Below, piece by piece: positions 1-12,900 of a DNA stretch of 64,000 nt. The DNA comes from Liquidambar formosana (lineage: Eukaryota; Streptophyta; Magnoliopsida; Saxifragales; Altingiaceae): contig CM077822.1 of the NCBI GenBank assembly GCA_039720395.1, forward strand, positions 21,969,267 to 22,033,266, given 5' to 3'. Position numbers and translations under genes: made by a program. A model generated the notes under the pieces. The model had not been told where the DNA came from, made no database searches, and saw only the letters and a program-made list of their open reading frames with translations. Positions within the stretch are counted from its first letter, which is position 1; each line of letters starts with the position of its first letter.

Positions 1-3
1 TAG

Positions 4-3000
4 AATAACCGAAAAAGGAAAGGGCCTTCATCTTCTGGAGCTGCTAATAGTACTGGTACAGGAAATACAATTGGCCCTTCACCCAACTCCCAACCATCAA
101 CTCCGTCAACTCATACTCCTGGTGATGGAGTTGCTATGGCAGGCAGTTTGCAGCATGGTGGTGGCATGTCAAAAAGTTTAATGATGTATGGAGGAGATGG
201 AACAGGTGGTCTCGCGTCTTCCACGAACCAGCTGGTATGAACACCTAAGTTGTTTTCCCTTACATAACCTAGAATTTAAAGCTGAAATTTTTTATCCTAG
301 TATTCTGAACTCCAGAATCTGATATTGTGTACATGTGTCTTGCAAATATTACTTCAAGACCCAAAAGTCATGTGTCCCCGACTTCAGCTACTCAGATTCT
401 GTAATAGGGAGATGGTCAATTGACTTTAGACAACCTGATTTTACCATGAAATGTTGAGCATTCAACAACTATTACTTGAAATTTCCTGCATAATTTAACC
501 TTATAAAAAAAAAAAAAAAAATTTCCTGCATAATTTATGAATTTGATGGTACAACTCATTGGATCATAATGGTCTTGCACTTGTAAAAATCTGTCTTGTG
601 TACAATCAGGGTGCTTGAAAACCTGAACTTGAGGTTTGAGGCTCACATAAATTTCTTTGTTCTCAATGTTTATGATTACTTCACCAGTATCCAGTACTGG
701 ATTGTTATCATGTCTGAGATACAGTCTAGAAACACCACTGCATAAGTTAACTGACAAAGGCTTGTTTATAATTTCATCTCTAAACACAGGATGACATGGA
801 ACATTTTGGAGATGTTGGCTCCTTAGATGATAATGTGGAATCTTTTCTCTCACATGATGATGGAGATGGAAGGGATTTAGTTTGGTGCATTAAAACGGAA
901 CCCTTCTGAACATGCTCCAGACGCTTCGAAGGGTGATCAGTGATTCTACATTCTTCTATCAATGATGTTTCTTCAATATGATAGCAGCTGTGTCCATGTT
1001 CTTTATTGCAGGTTTTACCTTTAATGAAGTTGGCTCTATACGTTCAAGCAATAGCAAAGTTCGTCTGTTGTCATTTCTCTTCAGATGGGAAGCTATTGGC
1101 TAGTGCTGGACATGATAAGAAGGTATAAATATATAGCATTGTAGGCATGCAATGAATGAATTCTGTGTTTCAAGCATAATGCTGTTAGGACAAACATCGT
1201 TTGGTATTTTTAGGATGGTCTATATAGTTCATATGTTTTTTTAGAGTAATTTATCAACCTATACTATTTGTAATAGTGTAAATAGCTTGAAGTATCAGTC
1301 CAATCTTCTTTGTGACTACTTGCCTCCATCCAGCACCAAACCAGGCAAGGGTCGATTCTCATTTTCTTATCCCAGAACCAACCCATAGACTTGTAGAACC
1401 AAACCAACCCAATCCACGCAAAGCTTGTGATGTTTTGGTTTGTAAAGAATTTTTCACAAATATTTGTAATCACAATAGAAAAAAGTTAGCAACTTCTTTT
1501 TGGATGTTTTTGGTTTTCATATAAATTTGGAACTCATCAAACACAACAAAGAAATCATCCAGAAAGAAAAATTAACAAAAGACATGAATTTATAACTCTT
1601 TCATGGACAATAAGTACACTAATGGAAACAAAATGAAGATTGAAATTGAAGTAATTATAATGTTACATATGTACATACTTATAGAAGTTATAGTACATAA
1701 GGTAGCTTCTTGGGTTAGGTTAGTTAACTGGACACCTCAACCCATTAGTGAACCAATCAAGGTCATTTCTCCATTATCCTATTTAAGGACTAGATCAAAG
1801 TCTCTCCAGAACCAAACCAAAGGTGGCTGGTTGGGTACTTGGATTTGGTTTTCGTGTTGCACCGAACCAACTTGCTTCCCTAGTTTAGTCTAACCAGCTT
1901 TCATGGATGATCTTAATCACTCCCACATCATTGATGATATTCACAACTGCGTATTATTTGTTTGGGAATTGGGAGGTACAAGACTTTTAAGGAATACAAT
2001 ACATGATTACATTGTCATCTATTTTTGGGTACTCTATTTGAACTGCATTCCTTATTCTTGCTCTCTGCCTTGAGAGGACCTTTATGGTTAATTCACTCTA
2101 GGTGAAGTGCATGAAGCAAAATGTAGAATGCATATAGCACTGCCCATACTTCAATAACAAAATTGGACCATAAAGTGCTTGTCCATGTTTCAATTTCAAT
2201 TTCAATTTCAATTTTACCCATAAAAGATCATTGTATTACCTTCTTTGTTGAAGCTCTCCCTCTTATCTTAGTATAGTTCGTCTACTTCCATGGGTGAGGG
2301 GGCTAGTTCCCATATAATGATGCCAACTCTGTGCACATGGATACTATCTAACCCTCAAGACTTCAAATAACAATAAAATATGATGGCTAATTTATGGGTA
2401 CTGCTGTTTGCATCCCACATTCTCACTCTAAAAGGAACAAGGACAGGAAACAGCCCACAGAATTTGGAAAGTAAACAACACTGCTGATAATTTTTTTAGA
2501 AAAATATAAGAAGATATCTGACAAGATATAGGAATGATTTGATAAATGTTTGTCCACTTTTAAATCCTCACAAAGCATTTGAGGAAATTATATTAGCAGT
2601 TTTTTTAATGTAATTGTAGTATTTGAAAGGAAATTTAGCAGGATAGCAAACTCTTGACTCATGCAATGCAGAGAAATCAGTTTGAAAAAACTGGAGAGAT
2701 TCACGTTCAAAGTTGAAACCCATCCAGTCAAACTAAGATCTTCTAAAAAGAAATAGGATGGAATAGAAGAACTCCATTCACTATCTTAAAATAAAAGATT
2801 TATTTATGGGACCATATGATTTTGAGTCACAATATTTTGTTGGAGTTGTCATGGTTAGTTCATAGATCTTTTTTGTGATGCAGTCTTGGCCTGATTTATT
2901 GGTTATTAGAGCTTTTTTCAATAGGCTACGCTGGATAGAGAGTTATGGATGGAGGATAGGAAGTTAGGAAACTAAACTGTATCTGTATAGGCTTATCGCC

Positions 3001-3539
3001 TTATCTTGGGATTTGATAATGTTCACTGAAGAGACCTTCATTAAATGACCCCTGTGTCATAGTAAACTGGAGGCAAGGTCTCTGTTTATGTAATAGATGA
3101 ACAAACTAAAAGTCAAAAGAGGCTGTGGGAAAAAATGGCAACAAGATGGTTAAAACTCATCCAATTAGAATGAATCTTGATACACTTGAGCTATTAAATG
3201 GGACCAATTTGGTCATGGTTGCTGATCATTTTATAGTGCTAAGATGGCATAATTTTGAGTGGATGTCATTTAATTACGGGTTTTATAACTTGTGCAACGT
3301 ATGGAAAAACAGTGACAGAAGTGGAAATAAATGCAAGTTTTATTTATTTATTTATTTATTTATGATATGGCACTCTTTTATTGGTTACCAAAATCTATAT
3401 TGTGGCATGGCTGGCTCCTTGGTTTATACCATAGATATTTGATAAGAGCACTCTTGTTACATTCTCCCATTTTCTGAAATCACATTGACAACATACAACT
3501 TCCATAAATGTTGTCTAATAATGAGCTTTTACAACAAAA

Positions 3540-3576
<37 letters not shown>

Positions 3577-6500
3577 AGGTACACAAGGATCTTTCCCAAA
3601 TTTAGTTGACTTCCTTGCGCCTAAATTCAATTTACTTCAACAGTTGATTCTTTCTTTACGTTTCGAGATCATTATTTAAGTACATATTGAATAATTATTA
3701 AAAAAATTGGAGAAATCCATAAAACATCTGGGATGTCCACGGAACTGGAATTGATCCATTTTTTTCCGTTACATATTAAGTTACAAATCCTTCATGTGAT
3801 GTGGAGCAGCTAAAAAATGAAACCATGTTTTATGACATCATATAATGGATTCTTTATAAAAGCTTAGAGTTGAAACCATGTTTTACCAAATCCTATAATC
3901 GATTCTTAAAAAGGTTACAAATATATTTCAGACGCAAATACACAATAGAAAATAGATTGGACTCATATAGTCGAATGATTAATTTTCTATCAAAGGGTGT
4001 AGTTTGGTCTAAATGATGTCGTTTTAAGATATATTGATGCATCTTGACAATGGCTGCTATTTCAATATCAAGAATATAATTAGATTATTGTTTCGCAAAT
4101 CGAATCACATGATAGAAAGTGTTCAGGCTTAGTTTTTAACAACTTTTTTTTTTTTTTTGATAAGGTGAATATGTATTGATGATCAAAAAGGGCTTAGCCC
4201 AAGTACATAAGCCATATACAAAGGCTAACCACACGCCCCTCTAAAGCTTAAAGGAGTCGACAAAATTAACAAAAGGAAAAATTACAGGTATTAGTGTGAC
4301 TAGTAAACCACAAAAATAAAGACTTAATACCAATGTTATCAAAGGTGATGTGTTTTACTCTTTGCAAAGCAGACGCAAGACTCAAGACATAAGGCATAAG
4401 CCTTTCAATAAGTAATTGTAAATTAAGAAAAGTGAAAGTATTCAATTTTTTATTTTTATTTTAATTTTTTATAAATTAATGCATTCCACTAAGATTAAAA
4501 GATACACAACCATTTTGGGGACATATAGGATCATAATAGCATAGTTAATCAAAGAAAAGCTTTCATATTGATCATAAATTTAATTAGGATTTAAGGAGAC
4601 TCTGCTTCGAAAAAAATATGGCTTAACTCAATCCCACCAGGAGACAGTGGTTTAATATATGTTGTATAAACTAAAAGAAACATGGTTGGAAGTTATTAAA
4701 TACAATCAAATAGCAAAGAAATAATATGATTTGGGCACTCCAAAGAACTAATTCAAAAGGTTTAACAGAAAGTTGCATGATGCATAATGCCTGAGGGGCT
4801 GAAGCGTAAAAAGGCATAAAAAGCAGCTCCTTTGGTTACGCCCTAGCTGGTGAGGTATATGCCTAATGAAACCCTTGCCCTTGTTTAACTTTTTGAGCCT
4901 TGATTGATGCATTCTTAAACTGCCTCACCCCACCTCAAAAAGGTTTTTATAACAATAATTAATATTATGCCTCTTCCTTGCATTTAGTTCATGCAATTAC
5001 TTTATATTGTATGAAAGTTGCTTATGGATTTGGTGTCAAATGGATTAATTTACATTTCTAGATAATGTGATTATGACTTCATGTAGTCAAGTAAACTATT
5101 TATTTGGATGTATGTAGATTTAGTTCTGCTATATTTTCTGTTTTATGTTTTGGATGTTTGATTGTTTTTGTACTTCAGTTTCACAGACCATCGCACTGCA
5201 TGTGCGTTGCCCACGAATGCGCAATAATGGTATAGGGAATAGATTGGGATTTTCTTTTAGTTGTAAAAGAGTGTACGTCACTATTTGGACAAGATGCATT
5301 TCATGGCAACATACACTGTCTGGTTTCACTCTAGGGTCTTTCGGTGTAGGAGGGTGTATTGGGCTCCCACATTCTCAATTTGTCATCACTGAAGCTTATC
5401 TTTGCATATAAATAGGTTTTATTTAATCTCTAGGAGGATTTATGTGCCATTGTTGTTGCAGTTCTTGATTTGATTCCAAGTCGGACATTGGTTCAAAGTT
5501 TCATTTTGAGGGTGAGTTTCAGTGGGCCAAAAAATGGAAATGCTTCAGAAACACAACTCGAACAGTGTAATAAAGTGCAGGAACGTTCATAAATATATAA
5601 GAGAACTTTATTCTGTGCAAAAATAAACATGGAAAACATTATGAACAAGTATATTGGAGGGGAATACTGTACCTAGTTGGTATGACTATATTGTTGATTT
5701 TTGGCCATATTACCTTGAATTTCATTTTGGTTTCCTAAAAAACAAACATGTTTCAGTTTTTGAGGGCACTAAGGGAGTGGATTTGAAATGTAATACCATA
5801 ACTTTGATTAGTGTATACAGATGCATGTATATCTCTTTTTAATCATTAATGCTATGCTGGCTTGTATACATGTTAGGAGTTCCCATAGACCCCTTTCATT
5901 TCAGTTGGGTAAAAAAAAAAAAAAAAACAGGTAAAAATTTTAAGCTTCTATTAGAAATGACATGAATACTTATCCTCTTTCATGATATTAGGTTGTTCTT
6001 TGGAACATGGAGACTCTGCAAACAGAGAGCACTCCAGACGAACACACTCGTATAATTACTGATGTTCGCTTCAGGCCAAATTCAACTCAGCTGGCAACAT
6101 CATCATTTGATACAACAGTGCGACTTTGGGATGCTGCAGAAGTAAGTCCTTCTCTTTTCATACACTTTCCATACTCTTTCTTATGTAATAGTTTTTCCTC
6201 AATATATTATGGTTGGATTTTAGCCAGTATGTAAGATATCTAATTTGTGGTTGTCCTTCAACATTCTGTTTCCTCGAAGTTATTCTGTCTGCATTATGCT
6301 TTTTTTTCCTTTTTAATAATAATACGATTCAGTTACTCATCACTCTTCTAGTGATTTTGTTACCCTTCGTGGAGGTTAACTTTTTCTACATGGCTTAATC
6401 TATGAATGAAATATTCACTGTGCACTAATCTTAGTAGATAAATTCTGTTGAAACAAATGCTGCTTTCTTAATTGTGGAAAATTCATACTTTTGTAGTGCC

Positions 6501-6889
6501 AAAATACATAGAATCAATTGAGGCTATGACAATGTGTTGGCTTTAGGAATTCTAAACATTTAAGATGTAAGAATTATTATGTTTACTAGGGGTATATTTG
6601 TAATTCTATCCTCATTATTGTTTTGTTTCCAACCTAAAACCCTAAGCTATTAAGTGGAGAGCCCAAAATTGGTATATGAGGCCATATCAAATTATATATA
6701 TATATATAGCTTTGATCATGTGCAGGATATCCTAGATATCCCATTCGATCACAGCCGTCCGTGAGTGACATGCGCGGTCGGGATCACGGTCATCCATGAG
6801 CGAATGCGCGCGTGTCACTCATAGACGGTCGTGATTAAACGGGATACTCCGGGATATCCTGCACATGATCAACCCTCTATCTATATATA

Positions 6890-6938
<49 letters not shown>

Positions 6939-9714
6939 ATATATATAGGGGAGGGATCCATTTACACCCTGTGTAAAACTTTTTACTCTTACACCCCTTA
7001 ATAACCTTTTGTAGGATCGATATTTTTCCAATCCAACCGTTGGATTAAATACTCCTTTCATGGAGATCATGTATATCAAATTTCACATTGATCGGATACT
7101 CATAAGCATCTCATTTATAAATTCATTTTTCTTTTGCAAATAAAACTACAATTCATGCCGCTTTATCGATGGAATAGTTCCTAATCTTCAAACAATGTGA
7201 AATTTGGCATGCATGATCTCCATGAGAGTAGTCTTTAATCCAACAGTTGGTTTGGAAAAATATCGATCCTTCATAAAGCTTTTGAGGGGTGTAAGAGTAA
7301 AAAGTTTTACATTGGGTGCAAACGAATCTCTCCCCATATATATATCTATCTATACTACCTATAAAAAGATGAATGTGAGAAAAACTTTTGATTGACTAAT
7401 ATACCCTTATTTTAATTTTTAAATACACAACTACCCTTCTGCATATATAGGAAATATAACAATAGAAAACACATACCTTAATAAGAATTCTAAGGAAACT
7501 ATAATTTGTATAATAATTAAATAAAACCAAACCTAAATAGGAATTCTAAGGAAACGGAAACTATAATTCATAAAACCCTAACAATGTTAACATATAAATT
7601 CAAATAGAAACACATTATAAAAATCATAAAACCCTAACACAGGAAAGAACAACTACTGCTTCCTTCTTCTACGTATTCTATGTGCTTTCATTGTGTCTCC
7701 TTTCTTCTGGTGCTTTGTCTGGTATGTAGTTTTCAATAAACTTGACTCATATATACAAATTATGTTTAAATATTTAAATCTCTGCCTGCATTGCACGATT
7801 GGACTTTTAAATCTCTATTTGAATTGCAAAATTAGCAAGAAAAAGAAGAGAATCAAAGACGAATCAGTTAAATGAAAATAAAAAGACGCATGCTTAAACA
7901 AAAACAAATGAAAACCCAGATTAAGAGGCAAAAAAAAAAAAAAAAAAAAAAAAAAAACTTGAATTGTATAAGTAAAGTTTTGAATAACACATATAATATT
8001 TGATTATTTTCTAAGGATTCGCATATCAGAAAAAACTTGAATTGCATTATTGAACTTTTAAATTGCTGTTGTTGCATTATTTTCATATTTTGTTGAGAAT
8101 TCATATATAATCTTTGATTTTTGAAAATAATCAAGTCAAATTACTAAGAAAAAGAAGAGAATCAAAGACTATTCAATTGAAGGAAAATTAAAAAATAAGC
8201 AGGCTTGAACAAAAACAAAACAAAAGCTCCTAAAAAAAACATTAACGAATGCACAAGAAAAAATGAAAATAAAAAGGGAAGGTCTAATGAACCACCAAAA
8301 AAAGTCCCTATCAAATTGTGAGGTTCATGAAACTTTGCAATATCTACCTGCAAACCCAAAATACCAAACTAAACAAAACAAAACCAAAAAGAACAAAAAG
8401 AAAAGAAAATAACTTAGATCACAACCCCAAAAAAAAAAAAAAAGGTTCAAAATCATTTTTTTTTTAAAAATGTACAAGCCCAAAAAAATAAAATCACAAG
8501 CAATGATCCACCACGCATTGATAAAGAATATATATATATATCGAAATCAAAGACTAATTTACTCATCAATATGTATGTGTGTGTTCTTCTATCATTTCCC
8601 AAATAAAAAAAATCATCAAAAACTAATTTACTCATAAATAAAATGAGAACATCCTGATCCCATAAATACAAGATATTTAAAAGGAAAAAAAAAAAAAATC
8701 CTAAACATGTACATATTAGGAATATTATTATTTTAATCAAAGACCAATAGAAGTTCTGGATTTGCGTAAGTTTTGGTTTCGATCCTGCATGGAGTATCTG
8801 TTTTCTCTTACGTTTTTCCAATACATATATATCAAATACTACTTTACTCATAAATAAAATGAGAACCTCCCAATCCCATAAATACTAGATTTTTTAAAAG
8901 TGATAGTGTAGGCCTTATTAGGAACTTGATTTAACTTCTGTGGCATGAATCTACGAGAGGGGTGTAGATTGTAGTACATCATAAAAAAAAAGGATGGCAT
9001 GTTTGTAGGGTTTGCAAAGCCGCGCAAGTCTTGGTTTTGATTTTTGTAAGACTAATGTACTAATAATTTGCTATTAAATCTTTCAACTATGGCGTAAATA
9101 TGTTTTGATTGAAGAAAGAGACAAAGAGTGAAAGAGACAGCCTTTTGTTTCAGCAGTGAAAGTTTCACAAAACTTTTAAAGAATCTATGATAATAAAGTT
9201 TCAAAGATAATTTTAAGCACTATGATTTGGGAAAGATAATAATGAAAAAAAAAATAGTAATCATTTCAAAAGAAGTAAAGGATTGAGTGATCAAAGTGCT
9301 TTAATCTTATGCAAAGGCACGATAAAATTATTAAATTAAAAAAATTATTATCATTATTGAAAAAAATAAGTTGCACGAGTGCACCAACTAGTATATATAT
9401 ATACACACACCCATATATATATATATATAGGGTTGATCGTGTGCGGGATAGCCTGTTCGATCACAGCCGTCCATGAGCGACACGTGCGTATTCACGTACT
9501 CGTGCATGTCACTCATGGATGGCCGTGATCGAACGAGATATCCCGCACATGATCAAAACTTTATATATATATATATATATATATAGACTATTTAAGTATG
9601 AGATATCCTAAACTATCCCGTTCGATCATGACCATCCGTGGATTACACGTGCACGGTCACCTATGGCTGTGATTGTACGGGATATCCGGGATATCCTGCA
9701 CATGATCAAAGCTG

Positions 9715-9767
<53 letters not shown>

Positions 9768-9938
9768 GGTTATGTTCTTATCAACACGTGTTGATATAAG
9801 TTATATCAGCACCATGCATTAAGGGTTGTAACCCTTGCATTGGTCTAATGTACCTCATATCTCACTAATGCACAAGGTACAACTCCCAATGCGGGTGTTG
9901 ATATAAGTTATATCAGTACGTGCTTACCTGATCATCAT

Positions 9939-9976
<38 letters not shown>

Positions 9977-12900
9977 CTTTTTATTATCAAGTGCACTTGA
10001 TGTAACTTTGCATCAAGTGTACTCCAAAACTCTTAACCGCGATTCATAAATTTTGAAACTAACCGTTGGATTAATTTTGATTCATATGTAGATAATGCAT
10101 GCCAAAAATCATGTTGATCCGAGATTAAGAGTTGCCTCATCCATAAATGTCCATAAATGAGCGATTGTTATTGATTGAAAAATGTAAGTTTTTGATCAAA
10201 TAGCAATCGGTCTTGAATCAACTTGATTTTTGACATAGATCGCCTGCATGAGAAGGCTATCTAATCTAACGGTTAGATTCAAAAAATATGATTCATGGTT
10301 AAGAGTTTTGGAGTGCACTTGATGCAACTTTGCATCAAGTGCACTTGATAATAAAATGACTATATATATATATATATATTTTGATGAAGTAAATTTGTAT
10401 TGAAAAAACTTGGTCAAAGTACATAAAAGATATACAAGAACTAATATCAAATTTTATATTTAACCGATGTGGGATGTGGTATTTTCCAATACTCTCCCTC
10501 ACATGTAGGCGTAACAAGACAAGAACAGGCTTTTCATGTGGAAAAGAAAGATGTGCTCACGAATAAAACAACTCAAGAACGACATGCTCTGATACCATGT
10601 TAAGTTTCCAACCTATAAGTGATGGAGATCAGGATGCAGTAGTTTTAATATATTGTAATTGTTGGTACTACTATATTTTGGTATCGAGTAGTATTTAGTA
10701 ATTAGTAGTTTTTATTCTTAATTATTATTAATTCGAGTTTCCATACTTTATTAGGACTTATTAAACTTTCCTGTTTTTATATTTTGGTTTGCCTATATAA
10801 AGGCCTTATCAGTGATTGTAATAGTTGGACTTGTTGATTAATTAAATAACAGAATCTTCCATTAATTCTTTCTCTCTGTTCTTCTCCTCTTTTTCCCACT
10901 TTCTCTCTCTCTCTATAGTCTTATGCTCTTCTCTCTTTTCTTTCTCTCTTTGTTTTTTCTTCCTCACGTCTCACATCAATAGTCACTCACATAAGAATCA
11001 TTAGAAGAACAATATACGTGCATACAATCACTTGGATAAAATTCATACACCATCAACATATTTAAATTTACCCATAAAGGAAAATGGAACCTACCGCATT
11101 GAATTATGTAAAGTTCAATTTGGTGCTACCAATCTGCGGCATCATACTTAAGTTTGAGTCTAATGAGGGGTACCTTGTTAGTTTCAAGAAGTTTATTGTA
11201 ATCAAAATAGTTCTCCAAGTCATATAACAATTAAAGAATTTTTCTATACGCATAGTACCAAAAAAAAAGTCTCATGAGATTCCTTGACACTAGGAACTCT
11301 AGGACTGAATTGACAAACAAACTGTTTACTGAGCACAACTCGTTTAAGATTCTTATACTATTCACAATCATATGAATTGTATCTTGAATCATTTAAAATA
11401 ATTGCCTCTAGTTCTATAACATGCCAGAAGATAGAAAATTGAGCTTCAATTTTCAACTATAGAAGGGTACCTTAACTGAGGTTTAAGAGACCTTATTTTG
11501 GACCAAATCAGTCCTTAACAACTGCTGGTACAATCTGAAACCAGTAGCCAAATAGTGCCAAAGTGTATAAGTGGGACTTGTACTTGTTTCAAGTCAAATA
11601 ATGATGTGAGGTTGGCTTTGATAGGGTTGATCAAAGCAGACAGCTGCTGAGAGGGACTCGATTGATACTTTGGTGGTCCAAAGATGGTTCTTAGCCGAGG
11701 ACAAAGGAATCTCTGTTTCAGGCCTGCATAGCCAATAGACGTGACCAAACAACACTTGTGGGTTTGCTAACTTGGGCTTGCTTGACACAATAGAACACAA
11801 ATTTGGCCCAATAGAACAAGGGTGTCAAAGAGGGGCTCCCACCCAATAAGACAAGGTCTCGACCCAATAGAACACGGCTTTGGTCTGGATTTTTTGTCAT
11901 GTTGTATCGAAACTCTTCTGATTTATATGTGTGTTTTTTTTTTTTTTTTTTTTTTATGAAGTAAATATTGTATTAGAGACAAAGAACAAAGCCTAAGTAC
12001 ATAAGACATTTACAAGTGCTACCCAAAGAAGCTAAAGCAAAAGAAAATCTACAAAAGAAACAAAAGGCATATTGTGGTCATTACTATGACTACTAAACCA
12101 CCAAAAAAGTCTTGACAAAAAAAAAGACTTGAGCTTAATAATTGACATAGTCTTCTCTTTGAATGTTCTACGGTTCCTTTGTTTCCAAATGCACCAAAAA
12201 AGAGCATGTGGAACCATGTCCCAAACCACCTTTTTTTGCTTACTCACCACTTTGGTCCTCCACTGCGCAAGGAGATTGTGGGTTTCTAAGGGCAAGACCC
12301 AATGGATTCCAAAGAGGTTAAATGAAAGCATCCATAGACTCCAAGCCATATCACAATGAATAAAAAGATGGTCTAACGTTTCCTCCACTTTCTTGCAAAG
12401 AATGCATCTATTAGCTAAATGCCACCTTTTTCTCTTCTAGAAGTCCAAGGTCAAACATCTATCTCGACTCACCAACCATGTAAAGAAGGCAACTTTTGAA
12501 GGAACCGAGGGAATCCAAATCATCTTAGCTAGAGGAAAAATAGGCTCATTATGAATCAAAATATTGTAGTAAGATTTCACCGAAAATAAACCTTTAGCAT
12601 CCTTGCCCTACACTATGGTCTTAATAGCCTAGAGAGAGGATTTTTGGGAGGAGTTTGGGGGTTTCTTTGGTTTGTGTAGTCCTAATTAGTGCTTGGTCTG
12701 GAATTTCAATGTTATCAGAGATGCATGAATGAGAAGCTGAATGGTTCTAGGAGAACAAGGAGCATGAGAGATTTTGATTCCTTTCTTCATGATTGTAATT
12801 TAAGAGATCCCCCTCTTTAGAATGCTTCTTTTACTTGGTCGAACCTCCAAGAGAGAGTGATTTGTAATACATTGGATAGATTTCTTTTATGCCTAATTGG

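Larger units (their letters stand above)
1123..5991 (+). other. LUH intron, 4.9 kb
   Basis: The intron runs from donor GTATAAAT at 1123 to acceptor AG at 5990-5991. It contains a TTTA microsatellite (3338-3362), a CT microsatellite (3540-3576) and a LINE 3' tail (from 4144). The rest is AT-rich sequence in which I recognise no gene. Short open frames inside show no family resemblance. Confidence 0.8.

Noticed and set aside
416..853. 145-codon minus-strand open frame opposite LUH exon 2
   Set aside because: It lies over an intron and the antisense of a conserved exon, with low-complexity Phe runs from a T-tract; no family likeness.
6885..10380. Possible CRISPR-like or satellite array from repeated TA/CA blocks
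   Set aside because: The repeats are microsatellites separated by distinct MITEs; there is no regular spacer pattern and the context is a plant intron.
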